DNA of 64,000 nt. Source: Dipteronia dyeriana. Lineage: Eukaryota > Streptophyta > Magnoliopsida > Sapindales > Sapindaceae. The notes beneath the pieces are model-generated. The model saw only the letters and a program-made list of their open reading frames with translations. It made no database searches and was not told where the DNA came from. Numbering within the stretch: the stretch's first letter is position 1; each line of letters starts with the position of its first letter. The translations under genes were made by a program, and so were the position numbers. Shown here in pieces: positions 54,236-64,000 of the stretch. The DNA lies in contig CM065299.1 of assembly GCA_032871835.1 (NCBI GenBank), positions 84,511,652-84,575,651 on the forward strand, given 5' to 3'.

Positions 54236-54955
54236 CCACAACTCATCTAACACTGATCCTTAAGAGGAGTACTTACCACTGTCGGTGGAGGAATATTCAC
54301 CATAATTGGTAGAAGATAATTCACTATTGTCGGATGACTCTAATCCTCAAAAGGAGTACTCACCACTATCGGTTGATGAATATTCACTGTAATTTGTAGA
54401 AGATAATCCACAATTGTCGGATGAAATGTCCACAGAGGAAAATACTATTGATGAGTATATACCTAGGACACTTGAGGACGATGAAAGTCAACAACCTCCA
54501 AGAATGGAGATAGATGAAGTGGATATTGAAAGATATAGGAATTTCAAAATATCCCTTTCTAAGTTCATAAACAAACTAGAAGATCATAATATGGATTTTA
54601 GCACCAGTTTATATGAACAGTTGTTGAGTTTGGGGATCTCATAGTTTCTGAATGGCCTTGGAGTGACAGTGAAATAAAGGTGATGTGGAAAGACATAATT
54701 CATGCACTCCTTAAGGTTCTACCAGATGAACTACGATATAATAACATTGAGATGTTAGCCTCTCTAGAAGCAGATAAATTTACCACCTTCAGTGAAGCAT
54801 TAACAGATATATTAGAATATCGAGATATTCAAGTGTATAGAAACCTCAAAAGGCATGTGGCCTATAGCATGGGTGCTAATTTGAGATCACAAAGACATTG
54901 TAAAGTTAGTGAAGGATGGCATGCAATATCTGCATTTACAGGTTTATGGTAGACG
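54236..54955 (+). pseudogene. unidentified acidic reading frame in the copia-2 leader
   Basis: One plus-strand frame, interrupted by stops, encodes a Glu/Asp/Ser-rich protein. It begins with a 29-codon repeat (first copy 54,266-54,352, second from 54,353) containing EYSPLSVDEYS and FVEDN-like phrases. Next is MSDEMSTEENTIDEYIPRTL (54,414 on) and KISLSKFINKLEDHNMDF, with a stop near 54,642. A second piece from about 54,680 reads WKDIIHALLKVLPDELRYNN and ends near 54,952. It lacks zinc-knuckle, protease and RT motifs and does not resemble the element's own gag, which starts at 55,430. Function unknown; it may be captured DNA or a diverged extra ORF. Confidence 0.4.
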
Positions 54956-55429
54956 AGAATTACTACCTATTTGTAAATGATAAGTAAAGTATCTTTGCAC
55001 ACTTTGAGAGAATCTTGCATAAAATCACAGAGAGTTTTAGAATTATTGATTGAGATTGTAATTTTTAGGATGTATATATTTGTAAATACTCTAGTTTGTA
55101 CAAACTCTTTATTATTAATAAAATGGGATATTAGTGCACATGATTATGCAAAGTTTTATTTTTATCCAATATGGGTGTTCTAAATTGTAAGAAAAAATGT
55201 TAGAACTGTTTTGCGCAAAGGACACTAATAAATATAAATTAGTGAATGTTGTGGATTTTGATGACAATCAAGAGCTTTGACCATTGTTTTGATTCCTATC
55301 ATAATATTCCTCTTACTATATTCTTAAGTGTAAGTTTGTTGCATAGCATTTACGCTAAGTGTAAAATTATTAGAAAAACATGCTAGAATAACTATTAATT
55401 AGACTATGTGTTACATAAAATTTCAGGAA
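54956..55429 (+). other. copia-2 leader, distal part
   Basis: AT-rich, non-coding DNA up to the gag start; nothing recognised. Confidence 0.45.
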
Positions 55430-58400
55430 ATGGTTTCTGCATCTAAGTAAATTGTTGTTGAGTTGAACAAGGGAGAGAAGATGAACGGTGAAAACTATGA
55501 GATGTGGCACCGAAAAATTTAGCTAGTCCTTGAAGAGCAAGAGGCTCTGGAAACTCTTACGAACACTATGGTAGAACCACCAGATGGTAGCACTGCCTAA
55601 CACAGGAGAGATATGAAAATATATCAGACCTGGAAAAGGAAGAACAATTTAGCTCACATAACGATGCTAAGTAGCATGATTGATGCTCTCATGTGTATAT
55701 ATTAAGAGTATGACACTGCGCAAGACATGTGGATTGTGCTGAAGGACAAGTTTGGTGGTACTTCTACTACCAAACTTAGGAGACTTACAATTAAGTTTGA
55801 CACCTACAGGAAGTGCCAGAATCATGATATGAGCCAGCACCTGAGAGAGATGTCAAACATGATAATTGAATTGAAATCTGCAGGTCATACTTTAACTGAT
55901 AAGCAACAAATTCAAGCGGTGATCCGATCTCTTCCTAATAGCTGAGAAAACATGAAGATCAACATGACCCACAATGATAACATCAAAAATTTTAATGATA
56001 TATCATGTCATGTTGAACTGAAAGAAGAGTGCCCAAAGGCAGATAAGGCTTCCAGTCAGCTTTACATGGCTGAGTCCAGCAAACGCAAGGCTAAAAGCTT
56101 TATGCGTAAAGGAAAGAAAGGGAACTTCCAAAAGCAAAAATGGAAGGGTCCTAAATATAATTTCAACAAGAATAAGACCGAAAATCAGAAAAAAGGCAAG
56201 AGTGTTGGTGTTAAGAAGGACAAAGCCAAGTTGAAATGTTTCTATTGTGGCAAATTGGGTCATTTTTCTCGTCAGTGCACTAAGCCGAAAAAGGTATGAC
56301 CCAACTTAATAATTGATAACTATGATTTGGTTTCTAGTTTTGTTTTACTTACTGAATCTTGTCCTTTGTGGATTGTAGACTCATAAGCCATAAACCATGT
56401 AACTAGAGACAGAGCAACATTCGTAGAATATCGTCGGATCAGTCAAGGGACTAGATGGGTTTACATGGGGAACAACTCGGGAGTTGAAGTGAAGGGTATT
56501 GGCACTTGCAAATTAACATTGCATGGTGGTCAAATACTTTATCTCCATTTTGTTTTATATGTTCCTGAGATTCGATGAAATTTAGTTTCAGTTATTCTCC
56601 TTTTAAGTTTAGGTTACGAACTTAACTTTTATAGTGGTTGTATGGATATTATTTATAATTCTGTTCATAATGGTACTAGATATTTGTTGAGTGGTTTTAT
56701 TGTATTAAATGCTGAGTTGGACGGTTTTAATTATGATGATGGTTGTTTTTCATTAATTACTTTCTCTAATGATGTCAATGTTGATGTGAACGTTTGGCAT
56801 GCTAGACTGGGTCATATTGGCCAAGATAGGATGAACATATTGGCTAAAGAGGGCCTCTTAAGTTCATTTAATAAAATAGAGTTACCTATCTGTGAAAATT
56901 GTCTAGCTGGAAAAACAACTAAAAAACCGTTTAGAAAGGGAACTAGAGCTTAAAATCCATTACAATTAGTTCACTCTGACATTTGTGGTCCAATTAGTGT
57001 AAAAGTAAGGCATGGTGCCTCATACTTTATTACATTCATAGATGACTTTACCCGTTTTGATTATGTCTATTTGATTTCTCATAAGTCTGAAGTATTGGAT
57101 TGTTTCAAATCATACTTGAACTTAGTAGAGAATCAATTAGATAAAAGAGTTAACGCATTACGAATAAAAGAGGATGTGAATACCTTTTAGATCAATTCAA
57201 GGAATTGTGTGATGAAAAAGGTATTCAAAGATAGTTAACTATTCCTAGGACTCCGTAACAAAATGGTGTAGCGGAAAAGAGGAATAAAATATTACTTGAA
57301 ATGGCTAGGTCTATGATGGCTCAAGTAAATCTACCAGTACACAATTGGGGAGATGCTTTGCTAACTGCCACATATGTACTTAATCGAGTCCCTACAAAGT
57401 CGATCACTTTCACACCTTATGAGTTATTGACAGGTTCAAAATGATATGTACTCATAGGTGAAAATTCGGATGGAAGTGGGACTGAGTTAGAATCACGATA
57501 TGTGAATTTTTTAGATAGTGAATTTCCTAATAAAGGTGAAGTTGATAAAGATATTCGATTCTACGAATTGGGTAATCAAATCGAGGCATCAAATCTAAAT
57601 ACTCCACTAGAAGTTAATGTGGATCTATCTGGGACTTCTGTCCCTAGTGGGAGTGATACTCCACTTGAAGTAAATACAGATCTACTTGGCTCTTCTGATC
57701 ATAGTGGGAGTAATAAAGTTGTTGAAACAACATTTTTGGATTTACCAACTCGTAAAAGCAATCGTGGAAATGTTCCTTGTCGTCATTTTGAGATTGAAGG
57801 GGAAGCATTTATGATTGCTTCACATGATGCTGATGATCCTAAAATTGTTAATAAAACTCTCAACTCACCTGACAAGGAATTATGGATAAAAGCTATGCAA
57901 GAAGAGATGGAATCAATGAGAAGTAACCATGTTTGGGACTCAGTTGACTTACCGCCTTGAAGAAAAGCCATTGGAAATAAATGGGTTCTTCGTATCAAAC
58001 GAAAGGCGGATGGCACAGTAGAAATAACAAAGTGCGTTTAGTCGTAAAAGGTTATACTCAACAAGAGGGCGTTGACTATGAAGAAACCTTTTCTCATGTG
58101 GTTAGGTTTTCTTCAATACGCCTTATTCTGGCAATTATAGCATATATGGACCTAGAATTGCATCAAATGGATTTAAAAATGGCATTTCTCAATGGAGAAT
58201 TGGATGAAGAAATTTACATGGAACAACCTTTAAATTTTGTTTCAAATGGCCATGAGCGTAAAATTTGTAAGCTCAAAAGGTCAATATATGGTTTGAAACA
58301 ATCATCCAGACAATGGTACCTACGATTCCATCAGACTGTTATATCTTATGGGTTCAAAATGGCTGAAAAAAACCATTTTGTGTAAATAAAACGAAATAAA

Positions 58401-59399
58401 GATAAGTATGTGATACTATTTTTGTATGTGGACGATATTTTGTTAGTTGGAAATTGTAAAGAGTTTGTTTTGACCATTAAGAAATGGTTATCTTCAAATT
58501 TTGAGATGAAAGATATGGGTGAGGCTGCCTATATTTTAGGACTCAAAATTACAAGAAATCGTTCGAAGAAATTTTTTGCTCTGTCGTAACAGTCTTATAT
58601 AAGGAAAATTCTTGAACGTTTTAACATGGCTGAATGAAAGCCTATGGACACACCCATATCAAAGGGACAAACTCTTAGTCTCGACATGTGTCCTAAAACT
58701 CCTCAAGAAATTGAAAGAATGAAAAATGTTCCTTATTCCAGTGCTATCGGCAGTCTTATATGTGTTATGATGTGTACAAGACCTAATATCTGCTATGCGG
58801 TAGGTTTCGTAAATAGATATCAATCCAATCCTGAAAAGAAGCATTGGGTTGCCGTGAAGAGAATATCATCGTATCTTAAAGGTACTGCTGATTACTACCT
58901 TTGTTACCAAGGTGGAGATTTACGCCTCATTGGATATACAAATACCGATTGGGGAGGTGATCTGGATGAGCAAAAAAAAAACATTAGGATATACTTTCCT
59001 ACTCAGTAATGGAGTTATCTCTTGAAGTAGCAAGAAACAGACATGTATTGATTTGTCAACTATAGCGACCAAATTTGTGGCTTGTTCAGCAGCTGTACAG
59101 GAAGCTGTCTGGCTCAAAAGATTTATAGAAAATTTAGATGCCTCTAAGGACAAAGGGAAGTCAGTAATCATTTACTGTGATAGTCAAGCAGCAATTGCTT
59201 ATATTAAAGACTCCAAGTATCATAGTAAATCCAAGTACATAGACACAAAATATAATTTTTTCAGAGACATCGTGTTGAAGAAAGAAGTAATAATTCATAT
59301 ATTTTAACCCATGAGATGGTAGCTGATCCTCTCACTAAAGCTATGGCTAGAGATGTTTATGAGTAACATGCCAAGTCATCAGGGTTTCGTAGATTGTAA
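55430..59399 (+). pseudogene. copia-2 gag-pol polyprotein
   Basis: Gag starts at ATG 55,430 (MVSASK then a stop) and includes DMWIVLKDKFGGTSTTKLRR and a CCHC knuckle CFYCGKLGHFSRQC (56,237-56,278). The protease site reads WIVDS, a stop, then AINHV (about 56,370), so the expected DSGA is lost. Integrase: VWHARLGHIGQDRM and CENCLAGKTTKKPF (about 56,790-56,930), then FITFIDDFTRFDYVYLIS, with stops and a frameshift near 57,180. RT: GYTQQEGVDYEETFSHVV (58,045 on), SIYGLKQSSRQWYLRF and LYVDDILL (58,424-58,447). RNase H from about 59,040 with CDSQAAIAYIKDSKYH. Pol ends at TAA 59,397-59,399. At least a dozen stops or frameshifts; dead. Confidence 0.88.
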
Positions 59400-60502
59400 T
59401 GATAGATTGAATCATTGTACTAAACGATGTTATTATAGTTATAAATAAAATTGATTTAGGTTTGAAATTGTACTAGCATGTTGTATTTCACAAATAAATA
59501 TGTCATCAGGTTGAGACCAGCATTCTTACATGTGTGGTCACCTCAGTTATTTATCGAAACAAGCTGAGATGAGACACATATATATTAAAGGATATATGAG
59601 AAATATATTATTAAAGGAGCTTATATATATGAAAATGTCGCATTGACTATGTCAAGATAAGGTTCTTAACAAACATACATATAAATATCTTCGAACCGAT
59701 CATGATAGACCCTACTATCATTGATGCCTGATTAAGCCAGATGTGAGATCTTAATATGACGTTAAGAGGTGGCGAGCTTTTAAGAACTCAGCTTAGTCAT
59801 AGAGTGTGTGGCTGAACTCAAATCTGTACAGTGATTTAAGAAAAGACATAGTCATTCATATTTAGAATGAAGATCACTATAACACGTGTTTCATATCGTG
59901 TGTGCTACTTGTGGCCGATGTGCAAAATGAGAGAATGAATCGCTGCTTCCTCATTGTGTAAGTTCCACTAAAGTTATATTAAAAACTTCAAATGATGTCC
60001 TTATGACTATTCACTTTGTCTTAACGTGACAGAATAATGTTAGCACCTTTAGTGTGTTATTTATATGGCTATGATAATCCAGCATATGGGACATGTATAA
60101 GGTAGCAGCTGTTTTGGAGACTAAAAGAAAAAGATAGAATGAGAAGATTTAATAAAATTTTATCTTAATTATGTATTTACCGGCTAGCCAATTGTATTTG
60201 GAGATACAATTAATACATGAAAAATGTGATAAAGTCAAGCAGGGCTTCTTAAGGGATTAAGTATGCTTTTGGACTGATAAAAATTTAAGGAATTAAATTT
60301 AGGACACAACAAATGAACAATGGTGTATCTCTTGTAAATAATGGATTTACAATTGAGATTACAACAGCTCCTCATATTTATACTAATTGTTCATTTACAC
60401 GGTATATCTATCTGTATGATACTCTTTTGTAATTTTATGAAAATATCATAATTGTGTTGTTTCTAATGGAGTTATGTTGGACCCACTTGTGCGAGTGTGA
60501 GA
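59400..60502 (+). other. copia-2 3' non-coding region
   Basis: About 1.1 kb between the pol stop and the 3' LTR; no reading frame. A purine-rich GAGTGTGAGA immediately before the LTR at 60,503 may be the degenerate polypurine tract. Confidence 0.5.
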
Positions 60503-60775
60503 TGTTAGTTATAATATTGGGTACACCCAAGATGGGTCCAAACTCAATGTCATGGACTTGATCCATGAAGCCCAACCCAACACATTTTAATCAGTAAAAT
60601 AATTGTCATTGTCTTATATATATGTTTGCAGTTAACACCTGAGAAGTCTTATATATATGTTTGCAGTTAACACCTGAGAAGTTAAGTGTCAGTGAAACAA
60701 TTGTGTTTTACGTTTAACATTATTGCAAACAAAAGAAACAGAGAAAAATGGTATAGATTCTTATAGCATCTCCAA
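60503..60775 (+). repeat. copia-2 3' LTR, truncated
   Basis: Starts TGTTAGTTATAATATTGGGT and follows the 5' LTR to AGATTCTTATA, then leaves homology; about 130 bp of the LTR end is absent. A 36-bp segment (CTTATATATATGTTTGCAGT and following) is tandemly doubled at about 60,613-60,682, unlike the 5' LTR. Confidence 0.8.
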
Positions 60776-60990
60776 TGCTATTATGCATTTGGAGAATATG
60801 GGTTGCCACATAGGATAGAAATTGAACAAGTTAGAAAAACAATCTCCAATGCTATTATCTAACTTGAATATGTAGCTGATGTGGCAAAAAAAAAGTTTTT
60901 AGAGAATATGGAGTAGAGTTTCTAATTGTAGAAACCCACCTAGAAATGCTGATTAGGATTTCTAAACTTTTCCCACCAAAATAATTTTCT
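60776..60990. mobile_element. MITE-like sequence at the LTR breakpoint
   Basis: Begins GCATCTCCAATGCTATTATG, a typical plant MITE terminus, and repeats ATCTCCAATGCTATTATCT 70 bp later. No inverted right end found, so it is a fragment or a rearranged element. Its start coincides with the loss of LTR homology. Confidence 0.4.
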
Positions 60991-61205
60991 TCATCCCGGT
61001 AAACAATTTCATCCCTAACGTTTTATCATTTTTCACATATTCTTCTATCATTATTTCTCTGGTTCCATTTCCGTTTCATCTCCAAAAGCCTTTTCAATAG
61101 CACACATACATCACCATGATTCGAGGGGTTGAAAGCTCTCTACTATGAGGCTGGGTGGGTTGTTGAAGAAGAAAGTACTACACATATATATCTCACAAGG
61201 TTTGC

Positions 61206-61241
<36 letters not shown>

Positions 61242-62559
61242 TTTTCTTTCCTTTTTGAGTTCATCTTCTATATATTATTTGTGTTTGTTTTCATTTATTT
61301 TCTTAGACAGCCCTACATACTGGTTTCAAATTTAGATTTCAGAATATAATTAAAAGGGTTTTTGAATTTCTGGGTATATAGATATGCCCTAAACTCTTCG
61401 GCTTCAAGAGCACAAATTGAGTGTGTTGCTGCTTACAACACAACAACACATTATCACACACAAATGGGTTTCTGCTGCAAAACACTAATCATTGTCATAA
61501 CTGGAAATGAGTGTTTGTTAATTTTGATTTTTTTCCCCTCAGAATTTTGTTTGATTAAAGCAATTTTTAGGTTTTTTTTATGGGTATTCATTAGATAGTC
61601 ACACAACAACTTTGAGTTTCTTGGGTGTTTGGACCACTCTTATCTGTATTAAAAGTTGGATTCTTGTTTGTCTTTATATGAAATCTAAAACAAAAGGTTC
61701 TCTTTTTTTATAAATTTTTTATTAGATTTAGAGTGAGAGTGTTTATTTTGCTTGGTTTATAAGGAAATCTGATGTTCTTTATGTATCTGATTTCCTTAGG
61801 TTTGTTTGTTGGGGATCATTACCGATTACAATTGTTATGTGTTTATGGGTTGTCATGGATGTCTTTGTTGGTGTTGCATCAGACGTCTCTGTTTCTTTTG
61901 CTTTTGTTTAGTAACAATGTCTTCCCTCTTTTGTTGTTGTGTTGTGTGTAAATGTTGAAAACACAGTACTCTACTTTTACAAATATTTAATTTGTTTATA
62001 AAAGGGTTTATATCTGATTTGTTTTTTCGTCAAAAAAATTTGTTTTAGACTGAGGTAAAATTTTGAACTTTGAGATGGCTATTATATATTTTGATGCGTA
62101 TGGCATAATTTCTAAAATTGAATGATTTTTGTGAACTTGTTTCTTATAGGGTCTCATGCTTGAGTTGATGCATCAAAGTCTTTAATTTGTCATGATTTTC
62201 ATTTTTCTTGTTGTTATGGATGTTTTTTCTCTATATTTTTAGAAATTAAATTGAACTCTGATCTCATATCAACTAATTTCAAGGTGCAAAGAGCAGTCAG
62301 TTGGTTCTTTGGCTTCTTTGGCTTTCCTTAGTCCATATAATTAACATAGTATTCCATTCTTTTATTTTTTAGTTGGTTCTCATTATTCATTTTTGATTTT
62401 CTATTGAAATTACAGAGCTGGTATCAGAAGGTAGCAAAGTTAAAAGCAAAATCTGATTCTCTTCAACACATTCGAAGGTTATTATTATATCTTTCATTTT
62501 CTATCAATACATCTCTTAGACTAGAACCATTTAGTTGTTGCTTTTAAGAACATAAATTC
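60991..62559. other. AT-rich DNA, no supported gene
   Basis: A (TTTA)n microsatellite lies at about 61,203-61,242. The rest is T-rich and could be intronic or UTR-like, but I see no splice-consistent coding series. Confidence 0.45.
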
Positions 62560-62948
62560 CATACATGTACCATTTTGAGTACTTATGTTGTTGTTGTCTG
62601 TTGATGTTTAAAGTTATCATAATTTGATCCTTTTGTTGTTCTTCTGAGTTGTTGAGTTTTGGTTTTTGTCTGATGGCAATTGGTTTAGGTTTTTTCTTGC
62701 AAAGCATATTAGTGCTTCCTTGTTTTTGCTGGTTTGTTTTCGGCTTTCGAGTTGCTGCCGTTGTCTTTTTTCTAGGATTGTGGTGCAATTTTCCTTGTGT
62801 TTATTTTGTTATTGTACAACAATATGGATAAATAAAGCTGTTTTGTTTGAGCCGTACAAGGGTCTTCGTTTTATGAGGGATGATTTGTAATACTTTTGCT
62901 GTTTGGCTCTTGCCTTTTGGTTTCTTTAATAAATTTGCTGCTTAAAAA
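62560..62948 (+). mobile_element. possible LINE 3' end with poly(A)
   Basis: T/G-rich sequence with short overlapping frames, a GATTTGTAATAC phrase and TTGGCTCTTGCCTTTTGG, then TTTAATAAATTTGCTGCTT followed by nine A (about 62,944-62,953). The ending resembles the one at 1,250-1,290. The form is that of a plant LINE tail, but no RT is present in the window. Confidence 0.4.
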
Positions 62949-63314
62949 AAAATATTAGTCTATAATATTGCTTTCAAATTAAGGCATTTGCTTAGGGAAG
63001 ATCTTGGACCTCTGAGCGTAAACAACAGTTTTGTTACAGTTTTGTTACAGCTTTTAATTGAATTATAAAATTGTTTTGTTACAATGTTGATACAACTAGT
63101 CTTAAGTAATTAAACAGTACAAATGGTAGCTGTATTTACATAACCTTATGGTTCTCTTGGATTATTTGTTTTTTATAATTCTTTTTATTATAATTTTGTT
63201 TATATTGTCTTTGATGTGCTAGATACTATAGTGCTATTTTTTTCTCTTATGGGTGTACAAGACTCTTAATAGCTCCCAAACTCCCTGCTTACTCCCAATA
63301 ACAATAATCCATTC
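62949..63314. other. AT-rich spacer
   Basis: No gene. A direct repeat of ACAGTTTTGTTAC occurs at about 63,024-63,050. Confidence 0.45.
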
Positions 63315-64000
63315 ATGTCATTTGAACAAATTCAAAACCATTTTGCTTCAATACCTGCCTAATTTGACAATGAATCTGATGAGTGCTATGTATCTTTCTC
63401 AAACTCAACAACAATTCGGATCTGGATTCTCCCATTTGAATACTCTCAATCTCCCATCTGAATCCCAAATTTTGAATTTAGCCCAAACATCTAAAAAAAA
63501 AAGACCTCCACAAGTTCCCAAAGCACTAAACCTATTGCTTCAATTCGAAATTGGAATATTGCCGAAGACATTGCACTAACAAAGGCATGGTTATATATCT
63601 CTTGTGATTCAATTGTTGGTAATAATCAAAAACTGAAACGTGGTGGAATCATATCTTCAAGGCTTGGAAGGAGAATATGGGGGCATGTGACGACACAAAA
63701 AATACCAGTGCCTTGGTACAACGTTGGCAAAAAATACAACCCGCAGTGAATAAATTCCATAGCTTTTATGAACAATTAGAGAGGCACCCTAGAAGTGGAA
63801 CCACTCCTGATGATATGGTAATTAATAAATTATTCTTGGATGGTTATTACTCTTTGTCTTTAGCTTTTTGATCTTCATTTCTTTATAGTTTTTTTGATCT
63901 TACTAGTTTCATTTATAGAAAATAGAAGCGATTCGAATGTATACTGATTTTACTGGCAAACCATTCAAATTGGAACACTATTGGGAGATTTTTAAAAACC
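63315..64000 (+). pseudogene. SANT/Myb-like, NAM-associated-domain gene, decayed, runs off the window
   Basis: An N-terminal stretch from ATG 63,315 (MSFEQIQNHFASIPA, then stop) leads to NLAQTSKKKRPPQVP. After a frameshift a SANT/Myb-like region reads RNWNIAEDIALTKAWLYISC (about 63,550-63,610). A second frameshift near 63,640 precedes WWNHIFKAWKEN and RWQKIQPAVNKFHSFYEQLE. A GTAATT donor follows DDM (63,818) and an acceptor before 63,919 resumes IEAIRMYTDFTGKPFKLEHY to the window end. These motifs match the plant family often annotated as NAM-associated or 'GST T3-like', related to the Myb-like second protein of PIF/Harbinger transposons. At least two frameshifts and one stop indicate a pseudogene. 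Confidence 0.65.

Larger units (their letters stand above)
51826..60775 (+). mobile_element. second Ty1/copia element, decayed, 3' LTR truncated
   Basis: 5' LTR, PBS, a long leader, gag-pol, 3' non-coding region and a 3' LTR that stops after about 270 bp. Unrelated in LTR sequence to copia-1 and in the opposite orientation. About 8.95 kb, long for copia, because of about 3.2 kb between PBS and gag. Numerous stops in gag-pol and several LTR differences indicate an old insertion. No target duplication can be checked because the right end is missing. Confidence 0.85.

Overview
This is nuclear DNA from a flowering plant, most likely a eudicot; I cannot name the species. The evidence is one intact host gene with many GT-AG introns, AT-rich intergenic DNA full of (AT)n tracts, and nested plant-type transposable elements: Ty1/copia, MULE, hAT, PIF/Harbinger and probable LINE tails. 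No rRNA gene, bacterial operon or CRISPR array was seen, and I recognised no tRNA gene by eye.

Layout. (1) 1-6.7 kb is repeats: a 54-bp tandem array, a possible LINE 3' end, and a minisatellite with core AATTAAACACACC (or its complement) in inverted blocks. From 3.1 to 5.7 kb the minisatellite alternates with three copies of a ~230-bp unit. (2) 6,954-15,582 (+) is the only intact host gene, the peroxisomal AAA-ATPase PEX6. It has 16 exons totalling 940 codons with every junction in phase. Intron 13 carries a ~1.6-kb terminal-inverted-repeat insertion whose left edge supplies an extra in-frame splice donor. (3) 16.7-21.7 kb is a nest: an outer TIR element holds a decayed hAT element, whose transposase is split by a 505-bp hAT-type MITE with a perfect 8-bp target duplication. 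(4) 22-27.4 kb is gene-free and holds two TAA-duplicating MITEs (one inside a 1.27-kb TIR element) and a 750-bp hAT-type element.

(5) About 27.9-47.75 kb is one large, dead MULE. It has a mudrA-like transposase (+) and an opposing DUF1985/Ulp1-like protease gene, the arrangement of the Kaonashi (KIR) MULEs. Related minisatellites lie near both ends in opposite orientation. The protease gene is split by a ~12-kb copia composite (about 32.99-45.26 kb, minus strand) that begins and ends inside the copia leader rather than in LTRs. A solo LTR of the same family lies just outside the MULE (47,904-49,916). (6) 50,088-50,364 is a near-perfect foldback. (7) 51,826-60,775 is a second, unrelated copia element (+), heavily mutated, with an unusually long leader that holds an unidentified acidic reading frame. 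(8) 61-64 kb is AT-rich DNA with a possible LINE tail, then a decayed SANT/NAM-associated (Harbinger-type) gene running off the window end.

Only PEX6 looks functional; the rest of the coding sequence is transposon-derived and broken. The most unusual structures are the permuted copia composite with a snap-back palindrome at a rearrangement junction, the transposon-edge splice donor in PEX6, and the unidentified acidic frame in the second copia leader. Everything is from reading the sequence by eye and recalled family features; no search was run.
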